Source: Pseudomonas rubra (GTDB taxonomy: Bacteria > Pseudomonadota > Gammaproteobacteria > Pseudomonadales > Pseudomonadaceae). From it: DNA of 64,000 bases. Below the pieces are notes generated by a model. That model worked only from the letters and a program-made list of their open reading frames with translations. It had not been told where the DNA came from and did not search any database. Both the position numbers and the translations under genes were made by a program. The DNA lies in assembly GCF_028656935.1 (NCBI RefSeq), contig NZ_JAMDGZ010000027.1, positions 1 through 64,000 on the forward strand, written 5' to 3'. Shown here one piece after another: positions 33,338-40,902 of the stretch (position 1 is its first letter; each line of letters begins with the position of its first letter).

Positions 33338-34183
33338 ATGACCTACATGGATCAGTTGCAATCAGGGCTTGGCGCCCTGGTGGCGGCGGGTGAGGCAGGG
33401 CGGCGCAGCGCTGATGAAATGCTGGCGCCGGTCAAGGATGCCGCCGCCGAGTTCATCGGTGCCGCCGCCGAACTAGAGGCGTTGCCCTTTGTCGGGCCTG
33501 CCATTGGTGCCAAGCTGCAGCGTAGCTTGCGGGCGATCAACAAGGCTCAGTCCAGCGTCGACCAGGCGCTGGCTAAGTACGATCGGGCCGTGGCGGTGGT
33601 GGCGCAGGTACGTGACGGCGTCGCCACGGTGAAGGCCCAGGTCGGCCGGGTCAGCGCCGCGATCAATCGGTTGGCGGGCAAGATCAGTCCGTCCCTGGCC
33701 AATATCCTGCCGACCAGCAGCTTTGCCCCTGAAGTAACGCCGGCGGCAGAAGCGGTCAAGCCGTTCCCGCATTTGCTGATTCTGCAGCCGCTCAAAGCCC
33801 AGTCACCGGCCTATTACTTCAACCTCGATACCGCAGCATTCGATGAACTGCGTCGGCAGACCAGTTTTCGCTGGGCGGGCCAGGAGCGTCTGACCCGCAG
33901 CACTGCGCAACAGGCAGTGGGTCTGGGTGATGAGAAGATCAGCATCAAGGGCGCGATTTTCCCTGGCTTCAAGGGCGGGCTTGGCCAGTTGCAGGCGTTG
34001 CGCAGCATCGGCCGGCAACTGCAACCCTTGACCCTGACCAGTGGTTACGGCGAGGTGTTGGGCACCTGGTGCCTGACCGGCGTCGATGAAGACCAGAGCA
34101 ATCTGCTGGCCGGGGGCATCCCGCGAAAACAAGGTTTCTCACTGGAGTTTGTGAGCTATGGCGACGACCTGCAGAACCGCTGA
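33338..34183 (+). CDS. Tail protein U (terminator of the tail tube) with N-terminal extension
   Basis: A 281-aa protein whose C-terminal half (about 140-281, PFPHLLILQPLKAQSPAYYF to GFSLEFVSYGDD) matches the P2 gpU family. The N-terminal 130 residues form an Ala-rich helical extension absent from P2 gpU, as in R-pyocin homologues. AAGGAGG precedes the ATG 9 bp after the tape measure. It overlaps gpX by 26 bp. Confidence 0.88.
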   Translation: MTYMDQLQSGLGALVAAGEAGRRSADEMLAPVKDAAAEFIGAAAELEALPFVGPAIGAKLQRSLRAINKAQSSVDQALAKYDRAVAVVAQVRDGVATVKAQVGRVSAAINRLAGKISPSLANILPTSSFAPEVTPAAEAVKPFPHLLILQPLKAQSPAYYFNLDTAAFDELRRQTSFRWAGQERLTRSTAQQAVGLGDEKISIKGAIFPGFKGGLGQLQALRSIGRQLQPLTLTSGYGEVLGTWCLTGVDEDQSNLLAGGIPRKQGFSLEFVSYGDDLQNR

Positions 34184-34364
34184 GGGCGACGTGCTCGACA
34201 CCTTGTGTCAGCACTACTACGGCCACCTGAACGGCACCGTCGAGGCCGTGTTGGCAGCCAATCAAGGCCTGGCCGAGCAACCGCAACCGTTTTGCTCCGG
34301 GGTATTGATCCTGCTGCCGGAGCTGCCGACAACGAGCGATGCCACGGTGCAACTGTGGGATTGA
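34158..34364 (+). CDS. Tail protein X (LysM-like)
   Basis: A 68-aa P2 gpX-type protein with a LysM-like fold: GDVLDTLCQHYYGHLNGTVE followed by VLAANQGLAEQP and LLPELP. It probably sits at the baseplate hub. The start inside gpU suggests translational coupling. A terminator hairpin follows. Confidence 0.9.
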   Translation: MATTCRTAEGDVLDTLCQHYYGHLNGTVEAVLAANQGLAEQPQPFCSGVLILLPELPTTSDATVQLWD

Positions 34365-34389
34365 TGCCTGTCGTTAACTGTGATGACCA

Positions 34390-34418
34390 GGCCCCGCCGT
34401 GTGCGGGGCCTTTCTTTT
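34390..34418 (+). terminator. Intra-operon terminator hairpin (gpX-gpD)
   Basis: GGCCCCGC-CGTGT-GCGGGGCC followed by TTTCTTTT, 25 bp after the gpX stop; the next gene starts with CTGGAG and an ATG at 34433. Confidence 0.85.
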
Positions 34419-34432
34419 CTGGAGCCTGAACC

Positions 34433-35485
34433 ATGCAGCCAGTGTTTCGCCTCGTTGCCGATGGCAAGGACATTACCGAACTGATCAACGATCGCTTGCT
34501 GTCATTGCGTACCTCGGACAAGCCTGGAATGGACTCCGACGAGTTCGAGTTGCGCATTGACGATCGCGACGGCGCCGTGACCCTGCCTGCCAGAGGGGCT
34601 CTGATCGAAGTGCACCTGGGCTACGCCGGCCAGGTCTTGACGCGCCTGGGGCGCTATACCGTGGATGAGATCGAATTGTCCGGTCCGCCCGACAGTATCG
34701 TCATCCGTGGCAAAGCCAGCGACATGCGTGGTACTGGCAAGAGTATCCGCAGCGGTAGCTGGGAGGACGTGCCACTGCAGCAGATCGTGAGGGACATTGC
34801 CGCGCGCAACGGCTGGCAGCCGGTCTGTCCGGTGAGCACACGGGTGCTACGGGTCGATCAGTTCAACGAGTCGGACTTCAACTTCATTACCCGCCTGGCC
34901 AGGCAGTACGACTGTACGGCCAAGGTCGGTGACGGCAAGTTGCTGGTGCTGTCGCGTCAGGCCGGGCGCAGCGCCAGTGGGCAGGCCCTGGGGGTCGTTA
35001 CCCTAAACCGCAGCGATGTGAGCCGCTGGCAGATTCGCTTGGCCGACAAAGGCACGCACAAGGCTGTGCAAACCCGGCATCAGGATCCCAAAAGCGGCGG
35101 GCTGAAGATTATCGACCTGGCCAATGACGACTCGCCGGCCGGGTTGCAGCCGGTGCACAGCGACCGTCATCTCTACCCCAACAAAGCTGCTGCCGAGCAG
35201 GCTGCCAAGGCGCGCCTGGCGGCGTTCAACCGCAGCACTGCCAGCGTGCGGCTGGAAATGGCCGGACGCACCGATCTGTTTGCCGAGCGCCTGATTCTTG
35301 CCCAGGGCTTCAAGGACGGCCTGGACGGTGAGTACCTGATCGAGTCGGTCGAGCACAGTTTCAGCGCCAGTGGCTGGGGAACGACGGTCGACTGCAACGG
35401 TGGCAGCCAAGGCAAAGCCAGAGCCAAAGGCAAGAAAGCCAAAAGCAGGCCGGGCCTGAAGACGATTCAGCTGCACCCCATTTGA
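34433..35485 (+). CDS. Baseplate hub protein D (late control / gp27-like)
   Basis: A 350-aa P2 gpD-family hub protein. It starts MQPVFRLVADGKDITELIND and contains DSDEFELRIDDRDGAVTLPA, DQFNESDFNFITRLARQYDC and the C-terminal hub region (GEYLIESVEHSFSASGWGTT), ending in a Lys-rich tail. It forms the central hub that holds the spike. Confidence 0.93.
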   Translation: MQPVFRLVADGKDITELINDRLLSLRTSDKPGMDSDEFELRIDDRDGAVTLPARGALIEVHLGYAGQVLTRLGRYTVDEIELSGPPDSIVIRGKASDMRGTGKSIRSGSWEDVPLQQIVRDIAARNGWQPVCPVSTRVLRVDQFNESDFNFITRLARQYDCTAKVGDGKLLVLSRQAGRSASGQALGVVTLNRSDVSRWQIRLADKGTHKAVQTRHQDPKSGGLKIIDLANDDSPAGLQPVHSDRHLYPNKAAAEQAAKARLAAFNRSTASVRLEMAGRTDLFAERLILAQGFKDGLDGEYLIESVEHSFSASGWGTTVDCNGGSQGKARAKGKKAKSRPGLKTIQLHPI

Positions 35486-35508
35486 ACCCCAAGGATGAGG
35501 AACCTTAC

Positions 35509-36054
35509 ATGACGCTGGAGCAACTTGCTGCCGTGTTCCCCAACGCCCGCCTGAATGCGGGCGTTTTTCTACCGGCCTTGAACCTGGCCATGGCCCGCTG
35601 GGACATCGATACCCCACGGCGCATGGCAGCCTTTCTCGCCCAGATCGGCCACGAATCTGGTCAGTTGCGCTATGTCAAGGAGCTGGGCAATGACCGCTAC
35701 CTGGCGCGCTACGACACCGGCAGCCTGGCCTTGCGTTTGGGCAACACCCCCGAAGCGGACGGTGATGGCCAGTTGTATTGCGGCCGCGGCCTGATCCAGG
35801 TGACCGGGCGCAACAACTACCGGGCTTGCAGCATGGCCCTGTTCGGTGACGAGCGTTTGCTCAAGCTGCCACAACTGCTCGAACAACCGCAATGGGCGGC
35901 CGAGTCGGCGGCCTGGTTCTGGCACTCGCGCGGCCTCAACCAACTGGCCGACCTGGACGAGTTCAACCGCATCACCCGGCATATCAATGGGGGGCTCAAC
36001 GGCCTTGAAGACCGCCTGAAACTCTGGGCGCGGGCCCGCGAGGTGCTGTGTTGA
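35509..36054 (+). CDS. GH19 endolysin (chitinase-like lytic enzyme)
   Basis: A 181-aa lysozyme-type enzyme of glycoside hydrolase family 19, as in the R-pyocin lytic gene. The catalytic Glu is in IGHESGQLRYVKE and the substrate groove carries YCGRGLIQVTGRNNY and WFWHSRGLNQLAD. It has no signal peptide, so it needs the holin (21772-22119) for export. The ATG at 35509 with GAGGAA 6 bases upstream is preferred; a TTG at 35482 overlapping the gpD stop would add nine residues. The stop overlaps the Rz start. Confidence 0.93.
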   Translation: MTLEQLAAVFPNARLNAGVFLPALNLAMARWDIDTPRRMAAFLAQIGHESGQLRYVKELGNDRYLARYDTGSLALRLGNTPEADGDGQLYCGRGLIQVTGRNNYRACSMALFGDERLLKLPQLLEQPQWAAESAAWFWHSRGLNQLADLDEFNRITRHINGGLNGLEDRLKLWARAREVLC

Positions 36055-36551
36055 GCCGCCTGCAACGGGGCGCCGTTGCACTGCTGATGTTGCTGGCCTG
36101 TGCGCTGACCTGGCAGGTCCAGGGCTGGCGCATGGGGAAAAAGCTGGCAGAGCAAGCGCAACAGCACGAGCAGGAGTGGTTGGCACAGGCCGAAGCCGCT
36201 GCCGCGCAACTGGTCGCCGAACGCCTGCAACGCCAAGGACTGGCGCAGCAACTGGCGGTCAGTGAGCAACGACATTATCAGGAGCTACTCGATGCCCAAC
36301 AGACTCAGGCACGCCTGCGTGATCGCCTGGCTACTGCTGACGTGCGGCTGTCAGTCCTGGTCGAGCGCGACGCCGCCGGTTGTTCCGGCCTGCCCGCCGC
36401 CCCCGGCACCAGCGGCCTGGATCATGGCCCCGTACGCGCCCGACTTGACCCGGCGCATGCTCGACGAATTGTCGCCATCACCGACGACGGTGACCGTGGA
36501 CTGATCGCCTTGCGTGCTTGCCAGGCCTACGTGCGCGGGCTGATGCCCTGA
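36051..36551 (+). CDS. Inner-membrane spanin Rz
   Basis: A 166-aa protein with an N-terminal signal-anchor (about residues 7-24, GAVALLMLLACALTW) and a long Gln/Glu/Ala-rich periplasmic coiled coil (about 30-100), the i-spanin architecture. The start overlaps the endolysin stop: TTG at 36051, or GTG one codon upstream, so it is probably translated by coupling. The outer partner Rz1 is embedded in its 3' half. Confidence 0.85.
   Translation: MSRLQRGAVALLMLLACALTWQVQGWRMGKKLAEQAQQHEQEWLAQAEAAAAQLVAERLQRQGLAQQLAVSEQRHYQELLDAQQTQARLRDRLATADVRLSVLVERDAAGCSGLPAAPGTSGLDHGPVRARLDPAHARRIVAITDDGDRGLIALRACQAYVRGLMP
36292..36504 (+). CDS. Outer-membrane spanin Rz1 (lipoprotein embedded in Rz)
   Basis: A 70-aa protein in the +1 frame wholly inside Rz. 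AGGAG precedes its ATG. It has a short signal peptide with a Cys-containing lipobox (LLLTCGCQSW) and a Pro-rich mature segment (VVPACPPPPAPAAW), the hallmark of Rz1 o-spanins. With Rz it would fuse inner and outer membranes in the last lysis step. Confidence 0.88.
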   Translation: MPNRLRHACVIAWLLLTCGCQSWSSATPPVVPACPPPPAPAAWIMAPYAPDLTRRMLDELSPSPTTVTVD

Positions 36552-36657
36552 GCGTCGGGGCCGCGCAAAAGATTTCCTGTTTCAACCAACCACATGAGGA
36601 CGGCCAGCACGGCTGTGTCCTCGCTATCAATTGATTCAACAAAAAAGGACTTTAAAC

Positions 36658-37959
36658 ATGGCTGAAAAAAATATCATCGTCGACCGTGGCATTCCCCCGA
36701 GCGGCAATAGCGGCGGCGCCGCAGGTGGCAATGTCTTCGGCGGCTTCTGGGGCGGCGGCGACATGAGTAGCGTGGTCGGTTCGGTGACGGTGTCGATCGA
36801 TGGCGTCAGCAGGCCCAGCGGCCCAAGTTTTAACGCGGCGGCGGTGTTCAACTCCACGATCGTCGAATCGGTGCTGTCAGGGGATGGCTGGCCGAGTATC
36901 GAGGCGTACTACGACCTGGGCATGAGTGTCTGGGGCATTCTGCCCTACCAGATCCTCGAGGTACGTGACGAGGTCCGCGACAACTTCTTGCGCAAGGAAC
37001 GCGCCCTACCGGCCACCCTTGACGCCGAACAGCGCGCCGCCGAAGCCGCTGCCGGCAGCAATGCGGCCCTGAGTCCGGGGCAGCGCCTGGAACGCTCCAT
37101 CGGCATCGTCAAAGCCATGATGGCCAAGCGCGACGAGTTGATCAAATTCAATCGTCTGCGCCTGTCCACGTCGCCGGGCAGTGAGGTGCTCGAACGCAAT
37201 ATCGACAAAATGGTCGCCGAATTGAAAAAACTCGATGACGAGCAGATTCCGCCCGCCATCGACCAGGTCCTGGATATGCTGAGCGCAGGCTTGAGCCTGC
37301 ACGGCGACCTGAGTGCAAACGCGATGCTCCAGGAGAAACTCGACAAGCTGCAGGCCCAAGCCCGGGAAGTGGCGGAGCAGGAGGCATACAAAAGCGCAGT
37401 GAGTTTTGCCAGCGATGTCGGCAAAGAGGTCGCCAGCCGCTTCGGTACGCAGATGGCCAAGGCTGCCGACGAACTGAAGAAGGATATCGCCGGCAAGACG
37501 GTCAAGAGCTACGACCAGGCCATGCAGGCGTTTGAAAAGCTTGCGCGCAACCCGGGCTTCAAGATGAACCAGAAGGACACTGCCGCCATCGTTCAGGCCC
37601 TCAATGCCCTGGATGTGGCAACCTATGCCGACAACGCCATGCGCTTGGGCAAAGCGTTTGGTGTAACGGGCAAGGCTGTGCAGGCAACGACCCTGGCGCA
37701 GAAGGCGGCCAGTGGTTTCAGCACCGGTGAATGGAAGCCGTTCTTTCTGGAGCTGGAAAGCATTGCCGTGGGCGCTCTGGTAGGCGCTGCCGCCGGCGCC
37801 GTACTGGGTGCAGGCCTGGCGCTGGTGCTGGCACCTGGTTTGGCCGCAGGTGCAGGTATCATTGCCACCGGGGTGATTCTGGCTGCCGTGTCGTCCTACA
37901 TCGACGCCCAGGCAATGGAGTCGTTCAACCAGATGGTGCTCAATGCAGTAGCATCCTGA
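36658..37959 (+). CDS. Second pore-forming colicin-like bacteriocin (433 aa)
   Basis: The first 50 residues are Gly/Ser-rich (SGNSGGAAGGNVFGGFWGGG), like colicin translocation domains. A middle region of about 300 residues is helical. The C-terminus is a channel domain with FSTGEWKPFFLELES (about 354-368), followed by a Gly/Ala/Leu hydrophobic hairpin (about 371-414). The GxxTGEWxxxFLxxE pattern is shared with the bacteriocin at 20215-21234, but the two proteins are otherwise diverged. AAGGAC precedes the ATG. It follows the lysis genes without a terminator, so it is probably co-transcribed with the tailocin and released by the same lysis. Confidence 0.82.
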   Translation: MAEKNIIVDRGIPPSGNSGGAAGGNVFGGFWGGGDMSSVVGSVTVSIDGVSRPSGPSFNAAAVFNSTIVESVLSGDGWPSIEAYYDLGMSVWGILPYQILEVRDEVRDNFLRKERALPATLDAEQRAAEAAAGSNAALSPGQRLERSIGIVKAMMAKRDELIKFNRLRLSTSPGSEVLERNIDKMVAELKKLDDEQIPPAIDQVLDMLSAGLSLHGDLSANAMLQEKLDKLQAQAREVAEQEAYKSAVSFASDVGKEVASRFGTQMAKAADELKKDIAGKTVKSYDQAMQAFEKLARNPGFKMNQKDTAAIVQALNALDVATYADNAMRLGKAFGVTGKAVQATTLAQKAASGFSTGEWKPFFLELESIAVGALVGAAAGAVLGAGLALVLAPGLAAGAGIIATGVILAAVSSYIDAQAMESFNQMVLNAVAS

Positions 37960-38008
37960 AAAGATGGGCTGGGGGGAGCCGCCGTGCTGCTGCCCCTGGC
38001 CCGGCTCA

Positions 38009-38596
38009 ATGGACGCAGTGAATATGAATGTGATGAAAGCCGACCCGCAGCAGGGTGCCCACCTGCATATCCCGTACCTGTTGATTGGCGTGAGCCTGGC
38101 GCCGATCATCCTGCTTGCCTGGCTGGTACCGGCCGCGGCAGATCAGGGCTTTTACGCCGAACTTGAGCGGTTTCTCGATGATTGCCTGTTCGGCCGGGTG
38201 GGCGTCTGGTCATCGATGTTCCCCCTGACAGCCAAGGCGATCGGCAATTACGTTGCCGTGGCCGCGCCGCTTTTTTCCTTGTGGATTACTGTCTGCATCA
38301 TGCGGCGATCGTTGCTGCGGCCGGGGCCACCGGCGCAGGTGGCACTGGGCAGATATGCATTGATTGCCGCAGGCTGTGTGCTGCTGGATGCTTTTCTGAT
38401 CTACCAGAATTTTTTTACCTTCACCGACTTTGCCGCTCACTCGAGAAAGTTCCGCTTTTTTGGCCTGAGCGTGGTGTTCTTTCCGTTTATCGCGATGGTG
38501 TCCCTGTTGGCGCTCTACGTGATGACATTCTTCAGCTACAACCTGCTGTTGCGCTTCCCTCGCGAGGTGCTGGCGCAGCGCAGGCAGCGGCATTGA
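38009..38596 (+). CDS. Immunity protein for the second bacteriocin (colicin A-like, 4 TM)
   Basis: A 195-aa membrane protein with four hydrophobic segments (roughly residues 22-40, 75-97, 113-135 and 148-172). Four helices and this size match the colicin A/B/N immunity class, unlike the 3-TM partner of the first bacteriocin. It is encoded on the same strand just downstream of the toxin, whereas pore-colicin immunity genes are usually on the opposite strand. The start is uncertain (ATG 37964, 38009, 38024 or 38033 in frame; none has a clear ribosome-binding site). Function is inferred from position and topology. Confidence 0.72.
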   Translation: MDAVNMNVMKADPQQGAHLHIPYLLIGVSLAPIILLAWLVPAAADQGFYAELERFLDDCLFGRVGVWSSMFPLTAKAIGNYVAVAAPLFSLWITVCIMRRSLLRPGPPAQVALGRYALIAAGCVLLDAFLIYQNFFTFTDFAAHSRKFRFFGLSVVFFPFIAMVSLLALYVMTFFSYNLLLRFPREVLAQRRQRH

Positions 38597-38610
38597 CCAA
38601 GGAGCTTGGC

Positions 38611-39093
38611 ATGGACCCGATCACTGCACTTTCCGCCCGACTGGGGGAGCATCTGCGCCGTTTCAATGCCCAGGTGACCACTGCCGAGTCCTGCACCGGC
38701 GGCGGCATTGCCGAGGCCATCACGCGGGTCCCGGGCAGCTCGGCCTGGTTCGAGGCCGGTTACGTGACCTATTCCAACCGCCAGAAGACCCGTCAGTTGG
38801 CGGTGCCCGAAGCGTTGTTCGCGCAGGTCGGGGCCGTCAGCCAGGACGTGGTCGAGGCCATGGTGCGGGGCGCCCAGGCCGCCAGCGGCGCGCGTTTTGC
38901 CGTAGCGGTCAGCGGCGTGGCCGGGCCCGATGGCGGTTCGCCGGCAAAACCGGTGGGCACCGTTTGGCTGGCCTGGGCCGATGGCAGCCACGTCAGCAGC
39001 GAGCGCCGGCACTTCGACGGTGACCGTGACGCGGTGCGCCGACAAACGGTAATCGCCGCGCTAGAGGGCTTGTTACAGCTTGGAGCAGAGTAA
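38611..39093 (+). CDS. cinA: Nicotinamide-nucleotide amidase (CinA C-terminal domain protein, PncC)
   Basis: A 160-aa single-domain CinA-C protein that deamidates NMN to nicotinic acid mononucleotide in NAD recycling. It shows the family motifs TTAESCTGGGIAEAIT (catalytic Ser/Thr region), GYVTYSNRQKTRQL and VSGVAGPDGGSPAKPVGTVW. AAGGAG precedes the ATG by 6 bases. It borders the island on the right and precedes recA, the usual Pseudomonas order. The N-terminal MocF-like domain of long CinA proteins is absent, as normal in this lineage. Confidence 0.94.
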   Translation: MDPITALSARLGEHLRRFNAQVTTAESCTGGGIAEAITRVPGSSAWFEAGYVTYSNRQKTRQLAVPEALFAQVGAVSQDVVEAMVRGAQAASGARFAVAVSGVAGPDGGSPAKPVGTVWLAWADGSHVSSERRHFDGDRDAVRRQTVIAALEGLLQLGAE

Positions 39094-39138
39094 ATCGCAC
39101 ATCGGGGGTAGGCGCGAAGAAAACCCTGTGGAATAATA

Positions 39139-39154
39139 CTGGCTACTTATACAG
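39139..39154 (+). promoter_or_regulatory. LexA box (SOS box) of recA
   Basis: CTG-GCTACTTATA-CAG fits the LexA consensus CTG-N10-CAG with an AT-rich centre, 42 bp before the recA start. Repression by LexA is inferred from the match and from recA biology. Confidence 0.85.
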
Positions 39155-39196
39155 GTGTTCTGGCCGTCAGGCCCTATCGATTACGTGAGGACTTCA

Positions 39197-40264
39197 ATGG
39201 ACGACAACAAGAAGCGCGCCTTGGCTGCGGCCCTGGGGCAAATCGAGCGTCAATTCGGTAAAGGCGCGGTCATGCGCATGGGCGACCACGAGCGCCAGAC
39301 AATTCCGGCCATTTCCACCGGCTCCCTGGGCCTGGACATCGCCCTGGGCATTGGCGGTCTGCCAAAAGGCCGTATCGTCGAAATCTACGGCCCGGAGTCG
39401 TCCGGTAAAACCACCCTGACCCTGTCGGTGATCGCCCAGGCACAAAAAGCAGGCGCTACCTGTGCCTTCGTCGACGCCGAGCACGCTCTGGACCCGGAAT
39501 ACGCCGGCAAGCTGGGCGTCAATGTCGACGACCTGCTGGTCTCGCAGCCGGACACCGGCGAGCAGGCCCTGGAAATCACCGACATGCTGGTGCGTTCCAA
39601 CGCGGTTGACGTGATCATTATCGACTCCGTGGCGGCCCTGGTACCCAAGGCCGAGATCGAAGGCGAAATGGGCGACATGCACGTGGGCCTGCAGGCTCGC
39701 CTGATGTCCCAGGCGCTGCGTAAAATCACCGGTAACATCAAGAACGCCAACTGCCTGGTGATCTTCATCAACCAGATCCGCATGAAGATCGGCGTGATGT
39801 TCGGCAGCCCGGAAACCACCACCGGTGGTAACGCGCTGAAGTTCTACGCGTCGGTCCGTCTCGACATCCGCCGTACCGGCGCGGTGAAGGACGGCGACGA
39901 AGTGGTCGGCAGCGAAACCCGGGTCAAGATCGTCAAGAACAAGGTGGCTCCGCCATTCCGTCAGGCTGAATTCCAGATCCTCTACGGCAAGGGCATCTAC
40001 CGCAACGGCGAGATCATCGACCTGGGCGTACTGCACGGTTTCCTGGAAAAATCCGGTGCCTGGTACAGCTACCAGGGCAGCAAGATCGGCCAAGGCAAGG
40101 CCAATTCGGCCAAGTTCCTCCAGGAAAACCCGGAAATCGCCGCGACCCTCGAGAAGCAGATCCGCGACAAGCTGCTTAATGCCGGTGCTGTTGAAGCCGC
40201 TGGCAAAGCCGCAGTAGCCGATGCCGAGCCGGAAGACCTGGCTGACGCTAACGCTGACTATTGA
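39197..40264 (+). CDS. recA: Recombinase RecA
   Basis: RecA forms filaments on single-stranded DNA, drives homologous recombination and stimulates self-cleavage of LexA and of CI-type repressors such as the one at 18999-19742. The 355-aa protein has the Walker A motif [10 protein letters not shown] (about residue 67), the [15 protein letters not shown] region and the acidic C-terminus. The ATG at 39197 gives the canonical [21 protein letters not shown]. recX follows after 8 bp. Confidence 0.99.
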   Translation: MDDNKKRALAAALGQIERQFGKGAVMRMGDHERQTIPAISTGSLGLDIALGIGGLPKGRIVEIYGPESSGKTTLTLSVIAQAQKAGATCAFVDAEHALDPEYAGKLGVNVDDLLVSQPDTGEQALEITDMLVRSNAVDVIIIDSVAALVPKAEIEGEMGDMHVGLQARLMSQALRKITGNIKNANCLVIFINQIRMKIGVMFGSPETTTGGNALKFYASVRLDIRRTGAVKDGDEVVGSETRVKIVKNKVAPPFRQAEFQILYGKGIYRNGEIIDLGVLHGFLEKSGAWYSYQGSKIGQGKANSAKFLQENPEIAATLEKQIRDKLLNAGAVEAAGKAAVADAEPEDLADANADY

Positions 40265-40272
40265 TTGACCCC

Positions 40273-40740
40273 ATGTCCGCCGTACTCGATACCCCCGTCG
40301 CCGTCAGGCGGACAGCCATGGACCTGCTCGCACGTCGCGAGCACGGTCGAGTCGAGCTGACGCGCAAGTTGCGTCAGCGTGGCGCTTCCCCCGAATTGAT
40401 TGATCAGGAGCTCGACCGTCTGACGGAAGAGGGCCTGCTCAGTGAAGCCCGTTATCTGGAAAGCTTTATCAGCTACCGTTCTCGCTCAGGCTATGGCCCC
40501 GCGCGTATTCGCGAAGAGCTGGGCCAGCGCGGTCTGCACCGTGGTGATATCGACCAGGCCCTGCGTGAATGTGGGGTGGACTGGTCAGCCCGGTTGCTGG
40601 AGGTCTGGCAGCGCAAGTTTGCTGGCCAACTGCCCATCGATCCGCGCAGCCGCGCACAGCAAACCCGTTTTCTGGTTTACCGTGGCTTTTCCATGGAGTC
40701 GGTCGGCCGCCTGTTGAGCGGCCGAGGGCTGGACGACTGA
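40273..40740 (+). CDS. recX: RecA modulator RecX
   Basis: RecX binds RecA filaments and limits their growth. The 155-aa helical-repeat protein has the family motifs [21 protein letters not shown] and [21 protein letters not shown]. It starts 8 bp after recA and is surely co-transcribed, giving SOS induction together with recA. A MITE begins 10 bp downstream. Confidence 0.95.
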   Translation: MSAVLDTPVAVRRTAMDLLARREHGRVELTRKLRQRGASPELIDQELDRLTEEGLLSEARYLESFISYRSRSGYGPARIREELGQRGLHRGDIDQALRECGVDWSARLLEVWQRKFAGQLPIDPRSRAQQTRFLVYRGFSMESVGRLLSGRGLDD

Positions 40741-40750
40741 GCGACGCTAG

Positions 40751-40902
40751 GGCTGCACGAAATATCGCCGAGCGGCGCTTAGGCAAGGCGAAAACAGGCG
40801 AGGAACGGCGGGGGTCGCGCACGACTTTACTGGCTGTCAATGAGCATTCCGAGCCTGTTTTCAACGCAGCATAAGTGTCGCGCAGGCATATTTCGTGCAG
40901 CC
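40751..40902. mobile_element. 152-bp MITE with IS5-like ends and CTAG target duplication
   Basis: Perfect 15-bp terminal inverted repeats, GGCTGCACGAAATAT (40751-40765) and its complement (40888-40902), enclose about 120 bp without a gene. The element is flanked by CTAG on both sides (40747-40750 and 40903-40906), the 4-bp CWAG-type duplication known for the IS5 subgroup. It sits between the convergent recX and LOG-family genes. Confidence 0.88.

Larger units (their letters stand above)
18999..38596 (+). other. Tailocin/bacteriocin island between mutS and cinA
   Basis: The whole stretch from repressor to second immunity gene is accessory. It contains a complete R-pyocin-like set (spike, wedge, fibre, sheath, tube, chaperone, tape measure, hub, lysis) in the order known from P. 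aeruginosa R-pyocins, but no head, terminase, portal, integrase or replication gene. It is framed by two pore-forming bacteriocins with different immunity classes. Control should come from the RecA-sensitive repressor. No obvious attachment-site duplication was seen at the borders. Confidence 0.9.

Noticed and set aside
18999-38596. Complete prophage
   Set aside because: No terminase, portal, capsid, head-completion, integrase or replication gene; the order is that of a tailocin.
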